A stretch of DNA of 64,000 bases from Sphingomonadales bacterium UBA2683. GTDB taxonomy: Bacteria; Pseudomonadota; Alphaproteobacteria; Sphingomonadales; Sphingomonadaceae. The notes under the pieces were generated by a model. That model was not told where the DNA came from, searched no databases, and worked only from the letters and a program-made list of their open reading frames with translations. Location: NCBI GenBank assembly GCA_002354635.1, contig DELZ01000001.1:483085-547084 (forward strand), read 5' to 3'. The position numbers and the translations under genes are program-made. Positions 1-7,851 of the stretch are shown here, piece by piece (the first letter of the stretch is position 1; every line of letters begins with the position of its first letter).

Positions 1-212
1 ACACCAAGCAGCACCTGATCTAGTTCGTCCTCGCGCATGCCAGCGACCAGTTCCCGGATTGCATCGGGCTGATCGCCTGCCGGTTCAAAATCGCTGACCA
101 GCTTGAACCGCTTTCCGCCTTCGGATTTTTCGGGGCGGCTGGGCTTGTGCGGAACGAAATCCTTGCCGGTTTCCGGCTCCGCCAGACCCCTTCTGATCAC
201 CAATTCTGTCAT
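1..212 (-). CDS. uvrB: UvrB, excinuclease ABC subunit B (N-terminal fragment)
   Basis: Only the first 70 codons are present; the gene runs leftward off the window. Reading the minus strand from the ATG at 212 gives a lysine/proline-rich leader and then FKLVSDFEPAGDQPDAI and DQVLLGV, the conserved N-terminal signature just before the Walker A motif of UvrB. UvrB is the DNA-damage-verifying helicase of nucleotide excision repair and works with UvrA and UvrC. The sequence stops before the ATPase motif, so integrity of the rest cannot be judged. No clear Shine-Dalgarno is seen, and no alphaproteobacterial LexA box (GTTC-N7-GTTC) was found in the intergenic region. Confidence 0.93.
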   Translation of the reverse strand, partial: MTELVIRRGLAEPETGKDFVPHKPSRPEKSEGGKRFKLVSDFEPAGDQPDAIRELVAGMREDELDQVLLG

Positions 213-351
213 AAGATTGATATGGAACAAAAAGGGTCCAATGTCATCCCCGGAATATCCTTTTGTCAGCACATGGTTGATAGAAAATTTACATCTGCAA
301 CCCTTGGGTTTATGATTGGCTGCAAGCGAACTTAATTTAGAGGAATTCGAC

Positions 352-894
352 GTGAAAAAATTACTAGTTCCAGTGGCGACCATATGCCTGCTAGCCGGCT
401 GTTCTGACAGGGGTGCAGACCATGATGGCGACGGCAAAATCACCGCTGACGAAGTCGCCGCCGAGATGAACCGGGTCACTCTTGAACCCGGCGAATGGGA
501 AAACACGGTCGAGATCGTTGACGTAAAAATCGAAGGCCTGCCGGAAGGTGCGCCGACCGGAATCATGGACAGCATGAAAGGCAAGGTCACGACTTCAAAG
601 TCCTGCATCACCGAGGAACAGGCCAAAAATCCCGGCGCAGAGTTTTTTGCCGCGCAGGAAAAAACCAATTGCGAAGTCAAGAAATTCGATATGAGCGGCG
701 GCGCTGTATCGTCGGAATTGTCCTGCAGCAATATGGGTGGAGCGCCCGGCAGCATGACCATGGCGATGGATGGCCAATATGGACCGAGCAGCTATGACAT
801 GAAAATGAACATGACTGGCGGCGCATCCGGTATGAAAATGAACATCTCTGCCAAAAGCAACGGCAAGCGGATCGGTGACTGCCCCGCCGGCTGA
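352..894 (+). CDS. DUF3617-like lipoprotein with an EF-hand-like loop
   Basis: 180-residue predicted lipoprotein. I choose the GTG at 352 because AGAGG lies 8 nt upstream and it places a short signal peptide directly before the lipobox LLAGC (Cys17). Residues 23-34 (DHDGDGKITADE) match the DxDxDG calcium-binding loop of EF hands. The rest is rich in Met and Gly with paired cysteines and resembles DUF3617 proteins, which are common and uncharacterised in sphingomonads (phrases such as PGEWENTVEI and KSCITEEQAKNP). Likely anchored to an envelope membrane. It is monocistronic, with a strong terminator 30 bp downstream. Function unknown; calcium binding is inferred only from the loop. Confidence 0.82.
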   Translation: MKKLLVPVATICLLAGCSDRGADHDGDGKITADEVAAEMNRVTLEPGEWENTVEIVDVKIEGLPEGAPTGIMDSMKGKVTTSKSCITEEQAKNPGAEFFAAQEKTNCEVKKFDMSGGAVSSELSCSNMGGAPGSMTMAMDGQYGPSSYDMKMNMTGGASGMKMNISAKSNGKRIGDCPAG

Positions 895-923
895 AATCCG
901 CCTTACCGGCCATAACAGACAGG

Positions 924-954
924 AAGGCAGGGGCGTATCGCCCCTGCCTTTTTT
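924..954 (+). terminator. Rho-independent terminator after the DUF3617 lipoprotein
   Basis: A perfect 12-bp stem (924-935 paired with 939-950) with a 3-nt loop TAT is followed by a short T run to 954. It separates the lipoprotein from the VOC genes. Confidence 0.9.
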
Positions 955-1057
955 GCTGGACGCTCGCCTCCCCATTTCCGGAGATGACCCCACAGGTCAT
1001 TGCATCTATTTCCCTGACTGATAGGTTTCATCGCGCAACCGAATCAGGAGAGAATGA

Positions 1058-1456
1058 ATGATCGCCTACACCATGCTCGGCACCAACGACAAAGACCGGG
1101 CTTTCGCATTTTACGATACTCTGTTCGCCGACACCGGCATCAGGCGCCTGTTCAAGACCCCCGCGGGCGGCCAGTTTTATGGCAAGGCACCGGGCGAACC
1201 GATGTTGTGCATCACGTCTCCCTATGACGAAGGTGATGCCTGTCATGGCAATGGCACGATGGTGGCGCTGCAATGCGATTCCACCGAAGAGGTTGATGCC
1301 TTCCATGCCCGCGCCCTGGCACAGGGTGCAGCCAATGAAGGCGATCCGGGCTGGCGCGCGCCGGACATGTTCTACGGCGCCTATTTCCGCGACCTCGACC
1401 AGAACAAGATTTGCGTCTGCAAGACCAACTTTGCCGCGATACCTGTCAAAGACTAA
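1058..1456 (+). CDS. VOC-family protein (glyoxalase/dioxygenase fold), copy 1
   Basis: 132-residue single-domain vicinal-oxygen-chelate protein. It opens with MIAYTMLGTNDKDRAFAFYD, the usual first beta strand and helix of the fold, and closes with GAYFRDLDQNKICV, the second-module strand pattern. An AGGAG ribosome site lies upstream of the ATG. The next gene is a paralogue with the same opening pattern (GTNDxxxAxxxYD) and begins 10 bp after this stop codon, so the two are translated together. Substrate unknown; members include glyoxalases, antibiotic-binding proteins and many with no known reaction. Confidence 0.88.
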   Translation: MIAYTMLGTNDKDRAFAFYDTLFADTGIRRLFKTPAGGQFYGKAPGEPMLCITSPYDEGDACHGNGTMVALQCDSTEEVDAFHARALAQGAANEGDPGWRAPDMFYGAYFRDLDQNKICVCKTNFAAIPVKD

Positions 1457-1466
1457 GGAGAGCATC

Positions 1467-1859
1467 ATGATCGGATATGTCACACTGGGTACCAACGACC
1501 TCGACAAGGCGCGCGCTTATTATGATGCGCTGCTCGGAGAGCTGGGCGCAAAACGGCTGATGGAGCTGGAGGAAAACGGCTTCACGCTTTACGGCATCGA
1601 TATGACCAAGCCGTCAATCGCACTGACCCAGCCCTTTAACGGGGAAGCCGCGCAGCCGGGCAATGGCAATATGATAGCGTTGCAGATGCAGGAGCGCGCG
1701 CAGGTTGATGCCCTTTACAAAAAAGGCATTGCGCTGGGTGGCAGCGACGAGGGTGCACCGGGCGTTCGCGGCGACGAAGGACCGATGGCTTTCTATGCCG
1801 CCTATTTTCGCGATCCGGAAGGCAACAAGCTTTGCGCTTTTCGTCTCGGTCCGGCATAG
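1467..1859 (+). CDS. VOC-family protein, copy 2
   Basis: 130 residues from the ATG at 1467, whose ribosome site AAGGAGAG overlaps the stop of the preceding gene. Upstream in-frame codons exist but would run through the neighbour in another frame, so they are rejected. The protein has the MIGYVTLGTNDLDKARAYYD opening and AYFRDPEGNKLCAFR close of single-module VOC proteins and is clearly paralogous to the 1058-1456 product, which suggests a local duplication. Substrate unknown. The two may form homo- or heterodimers, since VOC active sites form at dimer interfaces. Confidence 0.88.
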   Translation: MIGYVTLGTNDLDKARAYYDALLGELGAKRLMELEENGFTLYGIDMTKPSIALTQPFNGEAAQPGNGNMIALQMQERAQVDALYKKGIALGGSDEGAPGVRGDEGPMAFYAAYFRDPEGNKLCAFRLGPA

Positions 1860-1883
1860 GTTGACAAAATACAGGGGAAAAAC

Positions 1884-3227
1884 ATGAAACATCTTTTGGC
1901 TTTGGCGGCGACGACCGCCTTTATCTGGGCTGCACCGGTTTCGGCACAGAACAGTTCGACGTCACCCGACCTGTCCGCTGCCATCGCGGCGGATTATGAC
2001 CAGCAGCTCGAAGCCCTGTTTCTCGATTTTCATAAAAACCCCGAACTTTCCTACAAGGAAACCCGCACCGCCGCCATCATGGCGAAAAAATGGCGCGACG
2101 CGGGATATACGGTCACCGAGCAGGTCGGGGGTACCGGCGTCGTAGCGGTGATGAAGAATGGCGAAGGCCCGACGCTGATGCTGCGCGCCGACATGGACGG
2201 GCTGCCGCTCGTCGAGGACAGCGGACTCGACTATATGTCGACCGCCAAGCAGGTCAGCATCGACGGCGAGGAAAAGCCGGTCATGCATGCCTGCGGCCAT
2301 GACGTACATATCACCTCGCTGATCGGTACCGCGCACCAGATGGCGGCCCGCAAGGACCAGTGGGCCGGCACGCTGGTGCTGGTTGCGCAACCCGCCGAGG
2401 AACGCATCGGCGGCGCCAAGCTGATGATGGACGACGGCCTCTATACGCGCTTTCCCAAGCCGGATTATGCGCTCGCCTTTCACGTTTCCGCCGATACGCC
2501 GACCGGCAAGCTTTCGATCGGTGAAGGCATTGAAAGCAGTTCGTCCGACAGCGTCGATATTATCGTTCACGGCGTCGGTGCGCACGGTGCTTCGCCGCAC
2601 CGGGGCAAGGACCCGATCGTGATGGGCGCGGAAATCATCATGGCGCTGCAGACCGTCGTCAGCCGGGAAATCGCGCCGCTCAAGCCTGCCGTGATCACCG
2701 TCGGATCGTTCCACAGCGGCTTCAAGCATAATATCATTTCCGACAAGGCGGTGATGCAGCTGACGGTGCGATCGGATGACGAGGACACGCGCGCCAAACT
2801 GCTGGCAGGGATCAAGCGCATCGCAACCAATGTCGGCCGGATGAACGGCATGCCCGAAGACAGGTTGCCCGAAGTGCTTGTGTCGCATGAATCAACCCCG
2901 GCCAATTATAATGACGCGGCGCTGACCAAGCGGGTGAAGGGCGTTTTTGCCGCCCGCTTTGGCGAAACCGTATTCGACAACCAGCCGCGCGAAGGCATGG
3001 GGGCAGAGGATTTTGCCTATTTCGTCGAACCCAATACCGATGTTCCCGGAGTCTATTTTTCGGTCGGCGGCACACCGCAGGCTGATTTTGACCGCGAGAA
3101 AGCCGGGGGGCCGCCAGTGCCCTCGCACCACTCGCCCTTTTTCAAGATTTCGCCACGCGAATCGGTGACGCTTGGAACCGAAGCGATGACCGCGGCGGCG
3201 CTGGATCTGCTTTCGAAAAAGGATTGA
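1884..3227 (+). CDS. Secreted M20D-type amidohydrolase/peptidase
   Basis: 447 residues with a cleavable signal peptide (first ~21 residues, ending VSAQ). The M20 di-zinc signatures are present: RADMDGLP near 101-108, HACGHDVH at 135-142, the catalytic pair PAEE at 170-173, and a further conserved His near 200 (AFHVS). The C-terminal GMGAEDF and the HHSPFF segment are typical of subfamily M20D, which includes hippurate, N-acyl-amino-acid and IAA-amino-acid hydrolases. It probably cleaves N-acyl amino acids or small amides in the periplasm. The next gene, 4 bp away, is another amidohydrolase-type enzyme, so the pair probably acts on related acylated amino acids or dipeptides. Exact substrate unknown. 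Confidence 0.9.
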   Translation: MKHLLALAATTAFIWAAPVSAQNSSTSPDLSAAIAADYDQQLEALFLDFHKNPELSYKETRTAAIMAKKWRDAGYTVTEQVGGTGVVAVMKNGEGPTLMLRADMDGLPLVEDSGLDYMSTAKQVSIDGEEKPVMHACGHDVHITSLIGTAHQMAARKDQWAGTLVLVAQPAEERIGGAKLMMDDGLYTRFPKPDYALAFHVSADTPTGKLSIGEGIESSSSDSVDIIVHGVGAHGASPHRGKDPIVMGAEIIMALQTVVSREIAPLKPAVITVGSFHSGFKHNIISDKAVMQLTVRSDDEDTRAKLLAGIKRIATNVGRMNGMPEDRLPEVLVSHESTPANYNDAALTKRVKGVFAARFGETVFDNQPREGMGAEDFAYFVEPNTDVPGVYFSVGGTPQADFDREKAGGPPVPSHHSPFFKISPRESVTLGTEAMTAAALDLLSKKD

Positions 3228-3231
3228 TCCG

Positions 3232-4962
3232 GTGACCCATCGGCGTCCGATGCGCTCTATCCTGCTTTCGGCAGCATTGCTGCTCACCACCTCCTGCACG
3301 ACGGTCACCGAAACCGACATCAAGCCTGTCGCCGAAGCGCAGTCCTTTGATATCCTGATCGACAATGGCCTGATCTTCGACGGCAGCGGCTCCGCGCCCT
3401 ATGTCGGCGATGTCGCGATCCGCGATGACCGCATCGTTGCGGTTTCGCCGGAAATAACGGGCAATGCCGAGCAGGTGATCGACGCGCGCGGTCTGGCCGT
3501 GGCGCCGGGCTTCATCAATATGCTCAGCTGGGCCCCCGATGCGCTGATCGCCGACGGTGCCGGCGAAAGCGATATCCGGCAAGGTATTACCCTCGAAGTA
3601 TTCGGCGAAGGAACGTCGGAAGCGCCACTGACCGACAGCATGGCCAGGACCGAGGAAAGCCGCCAGGGCGACATCCGCTATCCGATCAGCTGGCGCAGTC
3701 TGGATGAATATTTCGACGCAATAGAGAAGCGCGGTATCGCGCCCAATGTGGCGTCATTCGTCGGCGCGACGACGGTGCGGATCAACGAGCTCGGCTATGC
3801 AGATATCGATCCGGATACCGCTCAACTCGAACGAATGCGCGCGCTGGTCCGTGAAGCCATGGACGATGGCGCTATGGGGGTCGGCAGCTCGCTGATCTAC
3901 GCCCCCGCCAGCTATGCGGAAACACCGGAACTGGTCGCGCTGGCCACCGAATCCGCGCGCTGCGGCGGCATGTATATCAGCCATATGCGCAACGAGAGCG
4001 ATGACGTGCTCGCGGCGATTGACGAGCTGATCGAAATCGCGGAAAAATCGGGTGGCCCCGCCGAAATCTATCACCTCAAACAGGCCGGCAAGGACAATTG
4101 GGGCAAGCTAGACCCCATTATCGCAAAGGTCGAGGCGGCGCGCGCCAGCGGCCAGCGGATCACCGCCAACATGTATACCTATACCGCCGGTTCCACGGGT
4201 CTTGATGCGGCAATGCCGACCTGGGTCCAGGAAGGCGGCTACGAGCAGTGGAAGAAACGCCTGCAGGACCCAGAGATACGCAAGCGCGTGCTGGCCGAAA
4301 TGAGCGGCAAGCCCGATGGCTGGGAAAATCTTTTCTATCACGCGGGACCCGACAAGGTCTTGCTGGTCGGGTTCAAGAATGAAAAGCTGAAACCGCTGGC
4401 CGGCAAGACCTTGTCAGAGGTGGCAGCGATGCGCGGCACCGGTCCGGCGGACACCGCCATTGATCTGGTGATCGAGGATGGCAGCCGGGTGCAAGTGGTC
4501 TATTTCCTGATGGATGAAGAGAATGTCGCGCGGCAGACCGCCCTGCCCTGGATGTCCTTCGGTTCCGACGCCGCCGCTCTCGCCCCGCGCGGCGTCTTTC
4601 TGAAATCGTCCACCCATCCCCGCGCCTATGGCAATTTTGCGCGGCTGCTGGGCAAATATGTCCGCGAGGAAAAGCGCACCGGCCTGGCCGATGCGGTGCG
4701 GCGTCTGACCAGCATGCCGGCGGGCAATCTCGGGCTGAAGGATCGCGGCAATCTGGCCACAGGGCAATTTGCCGACGTCGTGATCTTTGATCCTGCCACG
4801 ATTGCCGACAAGGCCACCTACGCCGAGCCGCAGCAATTCGCGGTCGGCGTGCAGCATGTGCTGGTCAATGGCCAGCTGGTTCTGCAGGACGGCACTATGA
4901 CCGGCAAGCGCCCGGGCCGGGCGGTGCGCGGACCCGGCTGGAACAATTGCCCGGCGCCCTGA
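3232..4962 (+). CDS. D-aminoacylase-like amidohydrolase, HxH motif replaced
   Basis: 576 residues from GTG 3232; an ATG at 3250 is an alternative that still leaves the signal sequence, with a possible weak lipobox near Cys22. The fold matches the N-acyl-D-amino-acid deacylase branch of the amidohydrolase superfamily: an N-terminal beta sandwich, His251 in the YISHMR motif, His281 in EIYHLK and an Asp in SFGSDA. However, the expected GFIDxHxH strand reads PGFINMLSW (92-100) and the usual cysteine-bearing GNCG segment reads FGEGTS, so three customary metal-binding positions are missing. It may use a single metal, a different metal set, or be altered in activity. It probably forms an operon with the M20 gene, since the spacing is 4 bp. 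Confidence 0.82.
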   Translation: MTHRRPMRSILLSAALLLTTSCTTVTETDIKPVAEAQSFDILIDNGLIFDGSGSAPYVGDVAIRDDRIVAVSPEITGNAEQVIDARGLAVAPGFINMLSWAPDALIADGAGESDIRQGITLEVFGEGTSEAPLTDSMARTEESRQGDIRYPISWRSLDEYFDAIEKRGIAPNVASFVGATTVRINELGYADIDPDTAQLERMRALVREAMDDGAMGVGSSLIYAPASYAETPELVALATESARCGGMYISHMRNESDDVLAAIDELIEIAEKSGGPAEIYHLKQAGKDNWGKLDPIIAKVEAARASGQRITANMYTYTAGSTGLDAAMPTWVQEGGYEQWKKRLQDPEIRKRVLAEMSGKPDGWENLFYHAGPDKVLLVGFKNEKLKPLAGKTLSEVAAMRGTGPADTAIDLVIEDGSRVQVVYFLMDEENVARQTALPWMSFGSDAAALAPRGVFLKSSTHPRAYGNFARLLGKYVREEKRTGLADAVRRLTSMPAGNLGLKDRGNLATGQFADVVIFDPATIADKATYAEPQQFAVGVQHVLVNGQLVLQDGTMTGKRPGRAVRGPGWNNCPAP

Positions 4963-4977
4963 GGCCGGGACAAGCAG

Positions 4978-5325
4978 ATGGACGACGGACTGAACAGCGA
5001 ACAGATCGATCAATTCCGGCAGATGCTGCTCGAGCGGCAGGCCGAGCTGAAGGCCCGCGAAGCGGACGGTGCCGGCTGGCGCGGACCGGTCGAGCTCGAC
5101 CAGCAGAGCGTCGGCCGCCTGTCGCGGATGGACGCGATGCAGCAGCAGGAAATGGCCCAGGCCGAAGCGCGGCGCCGGCAAAGCGATCTCGCGAGAATCG
5201 AAATGGCTTTGGTCCGGATGGCTGAAGAAGAATATGGCTGGTGCGCCGAATGCGGCGAACCGATTGCCCGGCGGCGGCTTGAAATCGATCCGGCAGCCGC
5301 ACTGTGCGTCGGCTGCGCCCGCTAG
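4978..5325 (+). CDS. DksA/TraR-family C4 zinc-finger protein
   Basis: 115 residues. An N-terminal helical, Gln/Glu/Arg-rich segment (residues 5-80, coiled-coil-like) is followed by a C4 zinc finger with Cys89-x2-Cys92 and Cys110-x2-Cys113. DksA-family proteins insert a coiled coil into the secondary channel of RNA polymerase and alter initiation. This is a short TraR/YbiI-sized member rather than full DksA (about 150 residues), so a role in the stringent response is not certain. It lies 15 bp after the amidohydrolase and upstream of the Tol-Pal genes. Confidence 0.85.
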   Translation: MDDGLNSEQIDQFRQMLLERQAELKAREADGAGWRGPVELDQQSVGRLSRMDAMQQQEMAQAEARRRQSDLARIEMALVRMAEEEYGWCAECGEPIARRRLEIDPAAALCVGCAR

Positions 5326-5411
5326 CCCAACGGACTCAATTTCGCGGCGAACGGAATATCGGGAGATTTTTCGAGCTTTCCCCGCTTCGGTCAGGCGGCT
5401 ATTGTCTCAAT

Positions 5412-5876
5412 GTGACCGATCTTACCGATATCAAACCGCACGACGGGCGCTTCGTCAGCGGAAAACATTATTTCGCCTGCCGCGTCTATTTCGAGGACAC
5501 GGATTTTTCCGGGATCGTCTATCATGCCAATTATCTGCGCTATATGGAACGGGCCCGATCGGACATGCTCCGCCAGCTCAATATGGACCAGCATGGCGCT
5601 TATGAAAGCGGCGAAGGCGTCTATGCGGTCGTCGATCTGACGATGAAATATCTGCTGCCCGCGAGACTGGATGATGATCTGCTGGTGATCAGCACGGTCG
5701 AAACCTTGCGCGCCGCCAGCGTGATCATCGACCAGACGATCGTGCGCGGCGGTGACGTGATTACGTCAGCTTCCGTTCACGCCGCCTTTCTTACACCGGG
5801 CGGACGGCCCAGACGCCAACCGAAAGCGTGGACAAAGGCATTTGCCGGCGTCATGGACCAGACCGATACGAAATGA
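5412..5876 (+). CDS. ybgC: YbgC, Tol-Pal-associated acyl-CoA thioesterase
   Basis: About 154 residues from GTG 5412. The reading frame is open upstream to 5304, but that part has no hotdog homology; the ribosome site is weak, so the start is uncertain. The motif YFEDTDFSGIVYHANYL, followed by ERARSDML, is the 4-hydroxybenzoyl-CoA/YbgC thioesterase signature with the catalytic Asp. YbgC hydrolyses short acyl-CoAs and is conserved as the first gene of tol-pal operons. tolQ begins 13 bp after its stop codon. Confidence 0.92.
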   Translation: MTDLTDIKPHDGRFVSGKHYFACRVYFEDTDFSGIVYHANYLRYMERARSDMLRQLNMDQHGAYESGEGVYAVVDLTMKYLLPARLDDDLLVISTVETLRAASVIIDQTIVRGGDVITSASVHAAFLTPGGRPRRQPKAWTKAFAGVMDQTDTK

Positions 5877-5889
5877 AGGATAACCCATC

Positions 5890-6588
5890 TTGCTAGATCA
5901 ACTATCCCTAGGGGCGGCCGCCGGCAATTTCTCTCCGTTCATGCTCTTCATGGAAGCCGATATCGTCGTCAAGGCGGTGATGATCGGATTGCTGCTGGCC
6001 AGCGTCTGGACCTGGGCGATCATCGTCAGCTTCGGCATGACCATCTCGCAAACCGCGCGCAAGTCGGAGAAATTCGAACAAGCCTTTGCCCGGACCGAAA
6101 ATATCGACAGATTTTATGACGAATATGGCAAGTCTGCCCTGCCCAGCGCGCGGGTGATGGTCGCCGGTATCAAGGAGTGGCGGCGTTCGACCTCCAAGGG
6201 CCCGGTCGACCGGGAAGGCACAAGACAACGGCTGGCCACCGCAATGAATTCCACCATCGCGCATGAAGTGGACCGGATCGCCGACCGGCTCAATTTTCTG
6301 GCCACGGTCGGCAGCGTCGCGCCCTTTGTCGGGCTGTTCGGCACGGTCTGGGGAATCATGCGCAGCTTCTCCGCGATTGCCGCGGAACAGAACAGCTCGC
6401 TGGCGGTCGTCGCGCCGGGTATTGCCGAGGCACTGTTTGCCACCGCCATTGGTCTGTTTGCCGCCATTCCGGCCGTTATTGCCTACAACCGCTTCTCCCA
6501 TCGCCTGAACAAGCTCGAGGCCCGCATGGGCCGCTTCGCCGATGGTTTCCACGCCACGCTCAGCCGCGAACTGGAGCTGGGAGACTGA
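5890..6588 (+). CDS. tolQ: TolQ, inner-membrane proton-channel subunit
   Basis: 232 residues. The start appears to be TTG at 5890, supported by AAGGA at 5876-5880 with 9-nt spacing, an unusual start codon for this gene. Three membrane segments lie near residues 27-47, 130-152 and 165-186. The second and third carry the VAPFVGLFGTVWGIM and ALFATAIGLFAAIPAVIAYN patterns of the TolQ/ExbB/MotA family. With TolR it forms the motor that energises TolA during outer-membrane constriction at division. Confidence 0.96.
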   Translation: MLDQLSLGAAAGNFSPFMLFMEADIVVKAVMIGLLLASVWTWAIIVSFGMTISQTARKSEKFEQAFARTENIDRFYDEYGKSALPSARVMVAGIKEWRRSTSKGPVDREGTRQRLATAMNSTIAHEVDRIADRLNFLATVGSVAPFVGLFGTVWGIMRSFSAIAAEQNSSLAVVAPGIAEALFATAIGLFAAIPAVIAYNRFSHRLNKLEARMGRFADGFHATLSRELELGD

Positions 6589-6590
6589 AC

Positions 6591-7043
6591 ATGGGCATGA
6601 ATATGGGATCCGGAATCGGGAGACGCAGCGGTGGACGCGGACGTGCACCGATGGCCGAGATCAATGTCACGCCCTTTGTCGACGTGATGCTGGTGCTGCT
6701 GATCATTTTCATGGTGACCGCCCCGTTGCTGGTCAGCGGTGTACCGGTCGATCTGCCGGAAAGCCGCGCCAATGCGCTGGAGCAGGAACAGGAGCCGGTA
6801 CAGATTTCGATCGACGGCGAGGGCCGCGTGTTCATCGAGGATGAGGAACTCAGCCGCGGCGCGCTGGCATCCCGGTTGCGCGACATTGCCGCGGACCAGA
6901 ACCCGGACGATCCGCGCCAGATCATGCTGCGCGGCGACAAGACGCTTGATTATGGCCTGATCATGGGGGTGATGGGCGAACTCAACCGGGCCGGGCTGAA
7001 CCGGGTGTCGCTGGTCACGACAGGTTCATCAGAGACTCCATAA
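6591..7043 (+). CDS. tolR: TolR, Tol-Pal motor subunit
   Basis: 150 residues with a short cytoplasmic N-terminus, then the ExbD/TolR signature MAEINVTPFVDVMLVLLIIF. Its Asp in the single membrane helix is the proton-carrying residue of the family. A periplasmic domain follows (residues ~55-145). It starts 2 bp after the tolQ stop codon. Confidence 0.96.
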   Translation: MGMNMGSGIGRRSGGRGRAPMAEINVTPFVDVMLVLLIIFMVTAPLLVSGVPVDLPESRANALEQEQEPVQISIDGEGRVFIEDEELSRGALASRLRDIAADQNPDDPRQIMLRGDKTLDYGLIMGVMGELNRAGLNRVSLVTTGSSETP

Positions 7044-7058
7044 TGATGGTCGGCTGAT

Positions 7059-7841
7059 ATGGAGAGAGCTGAAAAAATTGGCTTGGGAATAGCGGCTGTG
7101 GGTCATGTGGCCCTGTTCGGCGCGCTGTCGTTCAGCATATTGAGCGACACCAATGACGCGTTTCGCAACAAGCCGATCGAGGTGATGATCGCCGACGAAG
7201 TCGGTCTCGAGAGCGCCGCACCCGATTTGGCCAAAGTCACGCCCGCCACCAGCATTGCTCCGGAACTGGGCGCACCTGAAGAAAGCAGCTTTGTCGAACC
7301 CGAGCCGCTGCCGGAACCGCCGAAAGCGGAGGCCAGACCAAAGCCTGCCGCCATCCCCGCCCCGGTATCGCGTGAATCCCGCCGCAGACCGGACAAACCG
7401 GCCAGCGTCGCTGCCAAACCGGAGCCCAAACCGAAGGCGCGCGGCTCCCGTCTCGGCGATGATTTCCTGAAAGGCGTGACCGACGCATCTTCGGTCAGCC
7501 GCAACCAGAATATCGCGGCAGAAAAAGCTTCGGCTTCGGCCGTTGCCTCGCTCGAGCGTGAACTCTACCGGCTGGTCAAACAGAAATGGCGGCCGCCGAC
7601 CGGTGCCGATGCCGAACTTCTGCGCACCACGGTGACCGCCCGTCTGGATAGCAGCGGACGGATTGTCGGCAGGCCGACCGCAACGACCACCGGCATAACC
7701 CCTAGCAACCGGTCACAAGTCGAAATCCATCAGGAACGCGCCATTGCTGCGGTCCAGCTGGCTGCCCCCTTTACGACGTTCCCCGAAAAATATTACGATG
7801 AATGGAAGGTTATCGAACCTGTCCTCTACCTTGGTGTCTAG
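7059..7841 (+). CDS. tolA: TolA, periplasm-spanning Tol-Pal protein
   Basis: 260 residues. A single N-terminal membrane helix (about 6-29) is followed by a long Pro/Glu/Lys/Ala-rich linker (about 60-135) and a TonB/TolA-like C-terminal domain (about 155-260). It couples TolQR motor force to TolB and Pal at the outer membrane. The stop TAG at 7839-7841 overlaps the tolB ribosome site. The linker is Pro-rich rather than the long Ala/Lys helix of enterobacterial TolA, as is usual in this class. Confidence 0.93.
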   Translation: MERAEKIGLGIAAVGHVALFGALSFSILSDTNDAFRNKPIEVMIADEVGLESAAPDLAKVTPATSIAPELGAPEESSFVEPEPLPEPPKAEARPKPAAIPAPVSRESRRRPDKPASVAAKPEPKPKARGSRLGDDFLKGVTDASSVSRNQNIAAEKASASAVASLERELYRLVKQKWRPPTGADAELLRTTVTARLDSSGRIVGRPTATTTGITPSNRSQVEIHQERAIAAVQLAAPFTTFPEKYYDEWKVIEPVLYLGV

Positions 7842-7851
7842 GAGACCCGCC

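Noticed and set aside
211..351. Possible LexA (SOS) box before uvrB
   Set aside because: Only a single GTTC half-site was found; no GTTC-N7-GTTC in the intergenic region.
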